Assembly (NCBI RefSeq): GCF_001465345.1
Contig: NZ_CP013655.1
Span: 1,157,710 to 1,215,345, forward strand
Direction of reading: 5' to 3'
From: Enterococcus rotai
Lineage (GTDB): Bacteria; Bacillota; Bacilli; Lactobacillales; Enterococcaceae
Length of the DNA stretch: 57,636 bases
Shown here: in pieces, positions 16,867-25,208 of the stretch
How the letters are laid out: every line of letters starts with the position of its first letter
Position numbering within the stretch: position 1 is the first letter of the stretch
Position numbers and translations under genes: made by a program
Notes under the pieces: model-generated
Databases searched by the model: none
What the model was told of the DNA's origin: nothing
Seen by the model: the letters and a program-made list of their open reading frames with translations, nothing else

Positions 16867-17169
16867 TTATAGACCTCTTCCGATTGCTGAAGAGATATTT
16901 TGATCTGTTTCTTCTACAATGTTGGCAACTTCGTTCAATTGTTTGTTGATTTGCTCTAATAATTCAGCAAACTCAGATACTTTTGGTTTTAAAGCAGTAA
17001 ATTGATCGTTAAAGCTATCAAAACCGCTACCTTCCCAGTTACCTTGAATCGTATCTTGTTCAGATTGTAGTTTTTGTAAAATATCATTTACTTGGTTTGA
17101 ACCATCCGTATATTTTGTTGCAGAAGTTCTTAGTTCTTGTGGGGATAATTTAATTCTATCGCCTGCCAT
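16867..17169 (-). CDS. esxA: EsxA, WXG100 secreted substrate
   Basis: A 100-residue helical-hairpin protein with the WXG turn (NWEGSGFDSF, Trp near residue 45) and the usual WXG100 length. EsxA is secreted as a dimer through EssC and is also needed for system function. A C-terminal export motif of the YxxxD/E kind is not obvious; the tail is NISSAIGRGL. ATG at 17169 follows GGAGGAATG. It is first in the secretion operon, downstream of the LytTR gene on the same strand, with an attenuator after it. Confidence 0.97.
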   Translation of the reverse strand: MAGDRIKLSPQELRTSATKYTDGSNQVNDILQKLQSEQDTIQGNWEGSGFDSFNDQFTALKPKVSEFAELLEQINKQLNEVANIVEETDQNISSAIGRGL

Positions 17170-17474
17170 TTTTCATTCCTCCAAATAGTTTTTTAGAAAG
17201 CAAAATAATGCTCACTAGTTACATAAACGTTACCATAAAAAAGGTCCGATAAATACTTAATGTAAAAAGTTGCGTGTTTTAGGTAAAAAATAACAAGAAA
17301 AATAGAATTATAACTTATCTTTAAGGTTATTTTTTATCTATATGTGGATTTTATAGTTACCTATAAGTCTGAAAAATAAAATAATCTATTAAAAATAACA
17401 GATTATTTACGAATAAATTATTTTTATATGTTTATTATTTAAACTAAATGTAATCTCTATAATATAGTGAAAAG
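17170..17474 (-). promoter_or_regulatory. esxA upstream region
   Basis: About 305 AT-rich bases between the LytTR stop and esxA. An inverted repeat at 17379-17387/17400-17408 (aaataatct/agattattt) could be a weak terminator for the LytTR transcript. The esxA promoter should be within 17200-17330, but I see no convincing -35/-10 pair; that would suit an activator-dependent promoter. No coding potential. Confidence 0.45.
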
Positions 17475-18209
17475 CTAAGATTTCCGCGTCTTGAGAAAGT
17501 GTACATATTTGTCTTTTAGTTCCTCTTTAAACGTTCTGCTCATTGGTAAGGACAAGCTTTTTTCCTGCTGTATATCTTCTTCAAATTGCTTCACAAACAC
17601 TTCATTTTTGGCGATTTCAATAATATAATTCAAGTTTACTAAATAACTTCCATGTATCCGTGCAAAGGTATCTTTATTTAGTTTGTCAATGATCTCGACC
17701 ATCGTTAAATAGGTTTTGTAGACTTTTTCGGTTGTGTGGATGTAAGCAACTCGACCACTTTTTACAATATAAACGATTTCGCTCATTGATAAGACGACGA
17801 GTTTTCGATTAAATGAGAATTCAAAATAGGCATGAATCGCATTAAAATAATTGTTTGCTCGATCTATTGTTTCTAGCAAGGAATTCTGGTCGATCGGCTT
17901 TAGCAAATAATCAAAAGCTTGTACTTTAAATACTTCAGGCATTCTCTGAATGTCTTCTGCAACAAAAATAATAAGTGCTTCTAAATCAAAGGCGCGGATT
18001 TGTTTAGCCAGTGCCACGCCATCCATTTCAGTCAGTTCAATAGAAATGAAATAGATATTATAAGTAGCCTCTTTTTCTGCGAGTTGGCGAATTAACTTTT
18101 CCCCATTCGTAAAGAAATCAAATTCATATTGCTGGGAAGTGTGAAGCTGGATGGTACGTTCGATATTTCCCATATCTCTCTGGTTGTTATCACACAATGC
18201 AATCTTCAA
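17475..18209 (-). CDS. LytTR-type response regulator lacking the phospho-acceptor Asp
   Basis: A 244-residue protein with an N-terminal receiver (CDNNQRD acidic pocket; YLLKPI with the conserved Lys) and a C-terminal LytTR DNA-binding domain (residues ~135-240: VVLSMSEIVYIVKSGRVAYI, FARIHGSYLVNL). Where AgrA/LytR relatives have FLDIELPEMDG, this has YFISIELTEMDG, so the phosphorylatable Asp is Ser. It probably works without classical phosphorylation. No histidine kinase lies beside it. It is directly upstream of esxA on the same strand, so T7SS control is the obvious role (inference). Confidence 0.88.
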   Translation of the reverse strand: MKIALCDNNQRDMGNIERTIQLHTSQQYEFDFFTNGEKLIRQLAEKEATYNIYFISIELTEMDGVALAKQIRAFDLEALIIFVAEDIQRMPEVFKVQAFDYLLKPIDQNSLLETIDRANNYFNAIHAYFEFSFNRKLVVLSMSEIVYIVKSGRVAYIHTTEKVYKTYLTMVEIIDKLNKDTFARIHGSYLVNLNYIIEIAKNEVFVKQFEEDIQQEKSLSLPMSRTFKEELKDKYVHFLKTRKS

Positions 18210-18479
18210 TAGCTCATCTCCCTTGAGTTTAAGATTAAAAATGTATGTTTATATAGAATAAATTAGTTTTTAAGCCATTTATTTTTATCATTTACAATCA
18301 TAGCATATTTTTTTTACAGAAATTCTCAAAAATTGTACGAAAAGGAGTCATTTAAGAGAAAAAGTTATAATATTTATTAATAATAGGAAACTTTAAATAA
18401 AGTATGGGAAAACTTTCCATATCGTATTGCTTTCTTTTTTTGTTATACTAAATAAAACAATGGGGGAGAGTAGAAGAAA
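18210..18479. promoter_or_regulatory. Divergent intergenic region, LytTR gene / acetyltransferase gene
   Basis: AT-rich, 270 bases. A -10-like TATACT occurs near 18444-18449 upstream of the acetyltransferase, which has a clear GGGGGAG ribosome binding site. No confident -35 and no operator symmetry was found. Confidence 0.3.
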
Positions 18480-19181
18480 ATGGAAAATCAGTACAATTCA
18501 TATCATCAGCCGATTGGTTATGCAGTGAGGAAGTGGTCTAAAAGAGACTATCCAACAAAAGCGCTACTTGAAGGAATATATTGTCGACTTGAAAAAATAG
18601 ATCCTGTCCGCCATCTTGAAGCCCTATACCAAGTTTACGGACCAGAAAGTTCTTCTAAAAATTGGACATACTTACCGTTGGAGCCTTTTGAAAATAAAAC
18701 AGTGTTTGCTACTTATCTAGAAACAATCAGTCAATCACAAGATCCTTTTCATTATGCGATCATTGATAAATCTAGTGGAAAAGCATTAGGGACGTTGGCT
18801 CTAATGCGAACCAATCTAGATCAAGGGACGATCGAAGTTGGTTTTGTGATTTATTCTGATCAATTGAAGAAAACACGAATCGCCACAGAAGCCCAATATC
18901 TTTTAGCGTGTTATGCAATAGATGACTTGGGTTATCGACGGTATGAATGGAAATGTGATGCATTAAATGAACCTTCTAGAAAAGCAGCTTTACGTTTAGG
19001 ATTTACTTTTGAAGGGATTTTTCGTAATGCATTGGTCTATAAGGAGCGTAACAGAGACACTGCTTGGTTTTCAATTATCGATAGTGAGTGGGCTGACAGG
19101 AAAGAGCGACTGGAATCCTGGTTGGACAGTAGCAATTTTACTGCCGAAGGAAAGCAAAAAAGGCGTCTAAATGAATGCTAA
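18480..19181 (+). CDS. GNAT acetyltransferase, RimJ/RimL type
   Basis: A 233-residue GNAT-fold enzyme. The core reads GKALGTLALMRTNLDQGTIE, then VGFVIYSDQLKKTRIATEAQ (acetyl-CoA loop region), YRRYEWKCDALNEPSRKAAL and LGFTFEGIFRN, the signature end of the RimJ/RimL/SpeG-like group. This family acetylates protein N-termini, amino-sugars or small amines; the substrate is not evident. ATG at 18480 follows GGGGGAG. The short gap to the next gene (36 bases, same strand) suggests joint transcription with the M24-like gene. No role in the T7SS is indicated. Confidence 0.9.
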   Translation: MENQYNSYHQPIGYAVRKWSKRDYPTKALLEGIYCRLEKIDPVRHLEALYQVYGPESSSKNWTYLPLEPFENKTVFATYLETISQSQDPFHYAIIDKSSGKALGTLALMRTNLDQGTIEVGFVIYSDQLKKTRIATEAQYLLACYAIDDLGYRRYEWKCDALNEPSRKAALRLGFTFEGIFRNALVYKERNRDTAWFSIIDSEWADRKERLESWLDSSNFTAEGKQKRRLNEC

Positions 19182-19217
19182 TAACAAATAAGTTTAATTT
19201 GAAGGGAAACCAATACA

Positions 19218-20612
19218 ATGAAAAAAGAAGTGCAACTAACAAAAGTTCCAAAGCCGATGATTTTTACCGATGTTGCTCCAACATATTTAACAGATGAAAC
19301 GATGCTCGAAAGAAAACAGAAAGTCTTGGAAAACATGAAAGTAGAAGGTTTTGACAGCATCGTGATTTATGCGGACAAAGAGCATGGTGGTAATTTTGAG
19401 TACTTAACAGGCTTTATCCCTCGTTTTGAAGAAGGACTGCTCATCTTAGATGCAACAGGAGAGTGTACACTCGTCCTGGGAAATGAAAATTTGAAAATGG
19501 CAAAAGTTGCTCGAATTGAAAATCAATTGATTCATTTTCCGCTGTTTTCTTTGCCAAACCAACCAATGGATAACGAAGCAAGACTGGAAACTATATTTAC
19601 AGCAATTGGTTTAGCGAAGAAGCACAAAATTGGCGTAGTAGGCTGGAAAATGTTTACTACTACTGAATCGGATAACGAAGCGTATTTTGATTTACCTTAT
19701 TTTATTATCCAAGCACTTTTAACAAGTAAAAATGCGCAAGCAGTGCTCAAAAATGCAGCTCATCTGTTTATTCGAGGAGATCAAGGCGCTCGTACAACCA
19801 ATAATGCGAATGAAGTGGCTCATTATGAATATGGTGCAAATCTATCATCCAGCTCTATTTTGAAGGCAATGGATGCGGTTGAAATAGGGGTGACAGAAGC
19901 TGTATTAGGGAATGAATTAACGGCAGAAGGACAAACGAATACAGTCGTGACGATTGCTGCAACTGGACAACGGTTTGAATATGCCAATGTTTATCCAACA
20001 CACAAGCAAGTCAAACTAGGCGATCCATTGTCTTTAACCACTGCCTTTAAAGGTGGGTTATCTAGCCGAACTGGTTTCGTTATAGAAAACGCGACGCAAC
20101 TTCCAGCAAATCAACAGGATTATCTAGAGAGAGTTGCCAAACCCTATTATCAAGCTGTGACGGCTTGGCTAGAAACGATCAAAATTGGCATGCAAGGCAA
20201 CGAACTTTATCAAACCATTGAGTCGGTTTTTCCTAAAGCGGATTATCATTGGCATTTGAATCCAGGTCATTTAGTTTCAGATGAAGAATGGATGTCTTCG
20301 CCGATTTATGCCGGATCTGATGAAACATTGAAGAGTGGGATGATCTTACAAATCGATATTATTCCATCTGTGGCAGGCTATACAGGCGTAAGTGCTGAAG
20401 AGTGCGTAGCGTTGGCTGATGAAAAGTTGCAAAGACAAATTGAAGCTGATTACCCTGAATTATGGCAGCGAATCACTGCACGAAGAAGCTATCTTAAAGA
20501 AGTATTGAATATCGAACTAAGTGAAGATATCATCCCATTGTCCAACACTGTGGGGTATTTACGTCCGTTTTATTTAGCAAAAGAGCAAGCTTTTCGCTGT
20601 GTTAAACTATGA
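19218..20612 (+). CDS. M24-family aminopeptidase-like protein with altered metal site
   Basis: A 464-residue protein with a creatinase/prolidase N-domain (residues ~25-200, FDSIVIYADKEHGGNFEYLT) and a pita-bread C-domain. In Xaa-Pro peptidases the C-domain has Asp, Asp, His, Glu, Glu ligands. Here the first Asp block reads GDPLSLTTAFKGGLSSRTGF, so both Asp are missing; His remains in NPGHLV, the first Glu is Asp in MILQIDIIP, and Glu remains in SAEECVAL. Like creatinase, it may act without metal or be a non-peptidase. ATG follows GAAGGG. Substrate unknown. Confidence 0.8.
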   Translation: MKKEVQLTKVPKPMIFTDVAPTYLTDETMLERKQKVLENMKVEGFDSIVIYADKEHGGNFEYLTGFIPRFEEGLLILDATGECTLVLGNENLKMAKVARIENQLIHFPLFSLPNQPMDNEARLETIFTAIGLAKKHKIGVVGWKMFTTTESDNEAYFDLPYFIIQALLTSKNAQAVLKNAAHLFIRGDQGARTTNNANEVAHYEYGANLSSSSILKAMDAVEIGVTEAVLGNELTAEGQTNTVVTIAATGQRFEYANVYPTHKQVKLGDPLSLTTAFKGGLSSRTGFVIENATQLPANQQDYLERVAKPYYQAVTAWLETIKIGMQGNELYQTIESVFPKADYHWHLNPGHLVSDEEWMSSPIYAGSDETLKSGMILQIDIIPSVAGYTGVSAEECVALADEKLQRQIEADYPELWQRITARRSYLKEVLNIELSEDIIPLSNTVGYLRPFYLAKEQAFRCVKL

Positions 20613-20616
20613 TTGA

Positions 20617-20669
20617 AAATAAGGAGCTGACTATTCTTTTTAACGGTCAGCTCCTTATTTAATTTTTTA
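20617..20669. terminator. Bidirectional terminator, M24-like gene / kinase gene
   Basis: Perfect stem (aaataaggagctgac paired with its complement ending at 20660) followed by a T-rich run, between two convergent genes. Confidence 0.85.
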
Positions 20670-20676
20670 TAGCCAT

Positions 20677-20692
20677 TGTTACACGTGAAACA
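20677..20692. other. parS: parS site (ParB-binding)
   Basis: TGTTACACGTGAAACA matches the Firmicutes parS palindrome TGTTTCACGTGAAACA with a single mismatch. It overlaps the last codons and stop (TTT CAC GTG TAA) of the PfkB-type gene on the minus strand, about 6.2 kb from parA. ParB loaded here would help organise and segregate the chromosome origin region. Binding is inferred from the match. Confidence 0.85.
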
Positions 20693-21644
20693 TTTCTGAT
20701 ATTTCTCGAATAATAATGTTATTTTTCAATAGCGCAACATTTTCAATAGAGACATATCCTACTGCTTGCTCAAGGGCATTACTCATTCCACAGGCCATAG
20801 CATACCGTAGTGTTTCTTCTATAGAAAAGTCTTGATCTAAAGCAAATGCTACACCTCCTACGGTTGCATCCCCAGAACCAGTCGGGTTGATGACATCGAT
20901 CATCGGTAGGGTAATATCAAAAATCTGCTCCTGATATTTCGCAATTGCACCATCACCGCCACAAGAAACTAGGATAAAGGGAATTCCTTGTAATATAGGG
21001 TGGCTCAGCTGTTTGACGATTTCATTTTTAGTCGTAATAGAAACGTTCAGTAATTCCGCAAATTCATGAATATTCGGTTTGATAAAATAAGGTTTTATCG
21101 GGCTTTTTAAGGCATTGTGTAGTTGTTTTCCAGAAATGTCTGTTAGGACTTTTATATTGGATCCAAGTTGCTCGTTTAACTGTTGTAAATAGTCGTGGTA
21201 TAATCGTTCATTTTTTGTGTTGGCTGACCCACACAAAGCAATGATCGGTCTTTTTTTTTGTTCCAATGAAAAATCGATTACTTGATCTATAATCTTCTTT
21301 GCGGTTTCAGCAGTAATTTCTGGTCCAAGTTCTACGATTTCAGTTTGATTTTTTTTGCGATCCATCACAGTTACTGCATTTCTTGACTCTCCAGCAATGG
21401 GTAGAAATATAGTTTGAAAGGGTTCTTGTTCAAGCGCTGTACGAATAGATTCCCCATTGAGACCCGCCAAAACGCCCATTGCCGTCACGTTCCCGCCTAA
21501 AATGGCTGCAGTTCTTCCGGCGTTGATTCCTTTTCCACCGACTGCTTTGATCGGATTACTGCAGCGGTTCATCTCACCCAGAGTAAAGGTATCGGTAAAA
21601 TAAATCGAGTCCATTGATGGATTTAGTGTCACTGTTACAATCAT
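20679..21644 (-). CDS. PfkB-family sugar-phosphate kinase (1-phosphofructokinase/tagatose-6-P kinase type)
   Basis: A 321-residue ribokinase-fold enzyme. It starts MIVTVTLNPSMDSIYFTD, has the sugar-binding GGKGINAGRTAAILGG motif, and the C-terminal anion hole and catalytic base motif NPTGSGDATVGGVAFAL (Asp near residue 253). This subgroup (FruK, LacC) phosphorylates a ketose phosphate to the bisphosphate using ATP. It is next to a DeoR repressor and opposite a galactitol-type PTS and an aldolase, so it likely makes the aldolase substrate in one catabolic route. The exact sugar is unclear. Its stop codon lies inside a parS site. Confidence 0.9.
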   Translation of the reverse strand: MIVTVTLNPSMDSIYFTDTFTLGEMNRCSNPIKAVGGKGINAGRTAAILGGNVTAMGVLAGLNGESIRTALEQEPFQTIFLPIAGESRNAVTVMDRKKNQTEIVELGPEITAETAKKIIDQVIDFSLEQKKRPIIALCGSANTKNERLYHDYLQQLNEQLGSNIKVLTDISGKQLHNALKSPIKPYFIKPNIHEFAELLNVSITTKNEIVKQLSHPILQGIPFILVSCGGDGAIAKYQEQIFDITLPMIDVINPTGSGDATVGGVAFALDQDFSIEETLRYAMACGMSNALEQAVGYVSIENVALLKNNIIIREISEMFHV

Positions 21645-21708
21645 TGTTGTTTTCTCTCCTTCAGATACTAAGTAAGCTAAGCTGAGGTTCTGAAAGAGCC
21701 GAGAACCT

Positions 21709-22470
21709 TCAGTTAACTGGTTTATTTAACAATTTTCCATAAGATTGGTAGAAATTAAAGGTTGGTTCATCGATTTTGTTGTCAGTGATCACGTAGTCTA
21801 AATCAGATAATTTATAAAACGTATAGACATCACTAACATTAAACTTGGTACTATCTGCCACGACAATTTTTTGTTTTGCATTTTTAAAAGCTGCACGTTG
21901 TACGCCACCTTCTAAATAGTTAGAAGTCGTCACATTGTTGTTATAGATGCCATTTGTTGCTGCAAAGGCAATATCAATATTGATTGTTTCAAAAGTCTGC
22001 TCTGCATGTTCTCCGATAAATTCTTCTGTGATCGGTGTAAAATCCCCCCCAGTTAATAAGATGCGATAGTCTGTGTGCGCAATAATGTAATTAAAGGCTA
22101 ACAAACTATTGGTAACAATCATCAAATTTTGTTTTTTAATAAAAGGTAATGCATATAAAATCGTGGTTCCAGCGCCAACAAAAACAACTTGGTGATCTTG
22201 GATCAAAGAGTTCATGATTTTACCGATATATTCTTTTTGTTCGATATGTAGATTGATTTTCTCGTAAGTAGCCAGCTCTTTGTCTTTACGATCGATTTTC
22301 TGTGCTCCTCCATATAAGCGAACTAGTTGATTGGTATCACTTAGTTCCGTGATATCTCTACGAATCGTCATTTCTGAAACTTGTAGTTCTGTGGCTATAT
22401 CGGACACGGTCATAAAGGTGCTTTTTTCCAATAGATCTAAAATATGGGCATGTCGTTCTCTTTTTAACAT
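21709..22470 (-). CDS. DeoR-family transcriptional repressor
   Basis: A 253-residue regulator with an N-terminal DeoR winged helix (MLKRERHAHILDLLEKSTFM, then VSEMTIRRDITELSDTNQLVRLYGGA) and a C-terminal sugar-phosphate sensor domain of the DeoRC type (VVFVGAGTTILYALPFI; VVADSTKFN). It diverges from the PTS operon and precedes the kinase gene by 64 bases. Effector is probably a phosphorylated sugar of the pathway. Repeats just downstream of the PTS promoter (22592-22640) are likely operators. Confidence 0.93.
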   Translation of the reverse strand: MLKRERHAHILDLLEKSTFMTVSDIATELQVSEMTIRRDITELSDTNQLVRLYGGAQKIDRKDKELATYEKINLHIEQKEYIGKIMNSLIQDHQVVFVGAGTTILYALPFIKKQNLMIVTNSLLAFNYIIAHTDYRILLTGGDFTPITEEFIGEHAEQTFETINIDIAFAATNGIYNNNVTTSNYLEGGVQRAAFKNAKQKIVVADSTKFNVSDVYTFYKLSDLDYVITDNKIDEPTFNFYQSYGKLLNKPVN

Positions 22471-22552
22471 AAAAAGGTCTCCTTTTTGTTCGAAAATGTT
22501 TATCTATTACATTTTAAACGTAAAACGAACAAAAAACAATCGAAAGAAAGCG

Positions 22553-22581
22553 TTGACAAACCATTACACAAGTTGTATTCT
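22553..22581 (+). promoter_or_regulatory. Promoter of the PTS-aldolase operon
   Basis: Consensus TTGACA (22553-22558), 17 bases, TATTCT (22576-22581). Directly downstream are near-identical 15-mers starting at 22592 and 22612 (acaaagtttaacata and acaaagttgaacata), 20 bases or two helical turns apart, and a weaker third (aaagtttgaata) at 22628, fitting DeoR roadblock operators. Confidence 0.8.
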
Positions 22582-22661
22582 TTTTGTATAAACAAAGTTT
22601 AACATATATTTACAAAGTTGAACATAAAAAGTTTGAATATCTAAAGATTGGAGATAAAATT

Positions 22662-23138
22662 ATGAGCACACAACAGATGTTTCAACCCGAGTTAATCGAT
22701 TTAAATGTAGCTGTTCAAAACGAAGAAGAATTATTTGAACTTATTGCAGAAAGGCTACAACAAGCAGGTTATGTAAATAGTGGTTACTTAGAAGGAATCA
22801 AAAATAGAGAAAAAGGGTTTCCGACTGGCTTGATTACGGAGTATCTCAATATTGCGTTACCTCATTCAGATACAGAATATGTTGAAAGACCTTTCATATA
22901 TGTTACTAGAACAACAAAACCAATCAGAGTCAAACAAATGGGGGACAATCAGGAAATGGAGGTGAGAGACTTATTTTTTCTAGGAATCAAAGATCCCTCA
23001 AAACAGGTTGGCTTATTGCAGGAGTTAATGGTCTTATTTCAAAATGAAGCATTCGTATCGGAGTTCGAAAAAACGACTGAAAATGAAGGCGTATTCAATT
23101 TATTTATAAACCAATGGGAGGAAGTAAAACATGGCTAG
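22662..23138 (+). CDS. PTS sugar transporter EIIA, galactitol/fructose type
   Basis: A 158-residue EIIA domain (PTS-EIIA-2 fold). The phosphorylated His is in NIALPHSDTEYV, about residue 67. It receives phosphate from HPr and passes it to the EIIB encoded next. ATG at 22662 is chosen because TTGGAG precedes it; a longer in-frame start at 22584 would lie inside the promoter and operator region. It overlaps the EIIB start by 8 bases, so the two are translationally coupled. Confidence 0.93.
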   Translation: MSTQQMFQPELIDLNVAVQNEEELFELIAERLQQAGYVNSGYLEGIKNREKGFPTGLITEYLNIALPHSDTEYVERPFIYVTRTTKPIRVKQMGDNQEMEVRDLFFLGIKDPSKQVGLLQELMVLFQNEAFVSEFEKTTENEGVFNLFINQWEEVKHG

Positions 23139-23433
23139 AAAATTAATTGTGGCGTGTGGTAGTGGTGTGGCAACGAGTACGACAGTAGCAGAAAAAATCA
23201 AAAGTAAGTTTGATGCACAGGGGATCGATTATCCAGTAGAAGCAGTGGATTACAAATCGATTTTACAAGAATTACCAAGTGCTAGTATTTACGTTTATAT
23301 TGCAAAACCTGATGATGAAGTACTACAAGAAGCTGAAAAGCTAGGTGTTTCCGTCTATGCAGGTGTGCCGTTTTTAACGGGTATGGGCGTGGATGACATC
23401 TATGAGGGGATCGTTAACGATACGAAGAAATAA
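23131..23433 (+). CDS. PTS sugar transporter EIIB, galactitol type
   Basis: A 100-residue EIIB with the active-site Cys in the P-loop near the N-terminus (LIVACGSGVATSTTVAEKI, Cys9), as in GatB/SgcB. It transfers phosphate from EIIA to the incoming sugar in the EIIC channel. Ribosome binding site is GGGAGG inside the EIIA gene. A strong hairpin follows its stop, before the EIIC gene. Confidence 0.94.
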   Translation: MARKLIVACGSGVATSTTVAEKIKSKFDAQGIDYPVEAVDYKSILQELPSASIYVYIAKPDDEVLQEAEKLGVSVYAGVPFLTGMGVDDIYEGIVNDTKK

Positions 23434-23438
23434 AAAAG

Positions 23439-23466
23439 GAGTTCAGATTGTGACGAATCTGAACTC
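23439..23466 (+). terminator. Intercistronic hairpin between EIIB and EIIC
   Basis: Perfect 11-bp stem (gagttcagatt/aatctgaactc) with a 6-base loop in the 126-bp gap. The following sequence (taatagac) is not a T-run, so it is more likely an mRNA stabiliser or processing site that sets different levels of soluble and membrane PTS parts than a true terminator. Confidence 0.55.
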
Positions 23467-23559
23467 TAATAGACAATGAGAAAATATATCTCACGATCTA
23501 AATTAAAACGATACAAACTAATCATACCAAAAAAATAAAAAGATAGGTAGGTAGAAGAG

Positions 23560-24915
23560 ATGGAAATTTTTCAATCTGTGATTGATTATATATTGAACCT
23601 AGGATCTGCTATTTTTGTTCCGTTGATTATCCTGATTATCGGGTTGATCGCTCGAATGCCGCTGAAAAAAGCATTTATGTCAGCGATTACGCTTGGCGTT
23701 GCCTTTACTGGAATGAGCATGGTGATTGGGTTTATGTCAGATGCTGTTAGTCCAGCGTCAGAAGCGATGGCTAAAAATACAGGTATTAGTTTACCAGCCC
23801 TTGATTTAGGCTGGACGGGTGCGGCAAGTATTACATGGTCTTGGTCATATGCATTTGTGTTTTTCGCGGTTGTCTTAGGCGTTAACTTTATTATGCTTCT
23901 ATTGAACTTAACCAAAACACTCAATGTTGATATGTGGAATGTCTGGGGGAAGGCGTTAACTGCCTATTTGGTGTATTTTATCAGCGGCTCACTCGTTGCA
24001 GGCTTTATTGCGGCGGTTGTACAAGTGGTTTTAGAATTAAAAATGGGGGATATGTTCCAACGCCATATTCAGGATTTAACAGGGATTCCGTTAGTGACTG
24101 TCACACATTTGATGAACATATCTGCAGTATTGATGTTACCAGTCAATATTGTGATGGATAAAATTCCTTTCTTCAATAAAAAAGCGGACACATCAGCCTT
24201 AAAAGCAAAAATTGGGATTTTCTCTGAAAATAGTGTGATGGGGTTCATCATTGGTGTGTTACTTGGATTTGGCGCAGCATATGGGATTTCTGGTTCATTA
24301 AACTTAGGGATTCAAGTGGCGACAGCAATGGCGTTATTTCCAATGATCAGTAAAATGTTTATGCAATCACTATCACCTTTGGCTGATGCGATGTCAGAAA
24401 TGATGAAAAAACGGTTTAAGGATCGTGAAGTCTATATAGGATTAGACTGGCCGATTTTAGCTGGTCGTTCTGAGATTTGGGTGACTGCGATTATCTTGGT
24501 ACCGATTTTTATTGGGTATGCCATGATTTTACCAGGCAATCAGGTGTTGCCACTTGCCGGAATAATCAACTATTCGATTGCTGTTGGAGGGTTACTATTA
24601 ACTGGAGGAAATCTTTACCGTATGATCACACTGGGCATTATTTATACACCGCTCTATTTATATGGCGCAACCTATCTTGCACCAGTCCTGACTGGATTAG
24701 CGAAAAAAACAGGTGCGGTTGACTTGAAGGGTGGCAGTATTACGTGGTCATCGATCGAAGGTCCGGAATTTAGAATCTTATTTGCAGAAGCAGCTAATTT
24801 GAATCTTGCAGCAATTGTCGGATTTATTATCTTTATCGCTATGTTTGTCTGGTTATATAAGTATATGGCAAAAGAGCCTGTTCCAAGTGCACGTTATGAT
24901 GAAGTGGAAAATTGA
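23560..24915 (+). CDS. PTS galactitol-type EIIC permease
   Basis: A 451-residue polytopic membrane protein of the GatC/SgcC family, with about ten to twelve hydrophobic segments, e.g. SAIFVPLIILIIGLIA, YAFVFFAVVLGVNFIMLLLN and VMGFIIGVLLGFGAAYGI. It forms the transport channel for a polyol or ketose and works with the EIIA and EIIB upstream. ATG at 23560 follows a GGTAGGTAG region with a GAAGAG ribosome binding site. The substrate cannot be told from sequence. Confidence 0.93.
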   Translation: MEIFQSVIDYILNLGSAIFVPLIILIIGLIARMPLKKAFMSAITLGVAFTGMSMVIGFMSDAVSPASEAMAKNTGISLPALDLGWTGAASITWSWSYAFVFFAVVLGVNFIMLLLNLTKTLNVDMWNVWGKALTAYLVYFISGSLVAGFIAAVVQVVLELKMGDMFQRHIQDLTGIPLVTVTHLMNISAVLMLPVNIVMDKIPFFNKKADTSALKAKIGIFSENSVMGFIIGVLLGFGAAYGISGSLNLGIQVATAMALFPMISKMFMQSLSPLADAMSEMMKKRFKDREVYIGLDWPILAGRSEIWVTAIILVPIFIGYAMILPGNQVLPLAGIINYSIAVGGLLLTGGNLYRMITLGIIYTPLYLYGATYLAPVLTGLAKKTGAVDLKGGSITWSSIEGPEFRILFAEAANLNLAAIVGFIIFIAMFVWLYKYMAKEPVPSARYDEVEN

Positions 24916-24941
24916 TTAAAGCCTTGAAAGGACTGGATAAA

Positions 24942-25202
24942 ATGAACCAAAAAGGAAAATGGATGACGCTACTATTTTTAGATAGTTTCCTTTTTATATT
25001 GGCGTTATCGACCAACATCACGCCATTGTATTTTCTAGTCATGATCCTTTCTTTTTACATTTATAAAAATGGTAATGCGGTACTTTTTAAAGAATATGAT
25101 GAACGAAAAAAACAAAAATATGAAGAATATAAAGTTGTGCAGGATGCGGCAAAAGAGGTAATCCGCACAGGGAATTTACTAAAAAAGAAGAAGGAGCTGT
25201 AA
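24942..25202 (+). CDS. Small membrane protein in the PTS operon
   Basis: An 86-residue protein with two close hydrophobic segments (MTLLFLDSFLFILALS and ITPLYFLVMILSFYIY) and a long charged, Lys/Glu-rich helical tail. Family not recognised. ATG at 24942 follows AAAGGA; the extra N-terminal residues from TTG 24912 overlap the EIIC gene and are unlikely. It sits between EIIC and aldolase with tiny gaps, so it is co-expressed with the pathway and may assist the permease. Confidence 0.7.
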   Translation: MNQKGKWMTLLFLDSFLFILALSTNITPLYFLVMILSFYIYKNGNAVLFKEYDERKKQKYEEYKVVQDAAKEVIRTGNLLKKKKEL

Positions 25203-25208
25203 TAAATC

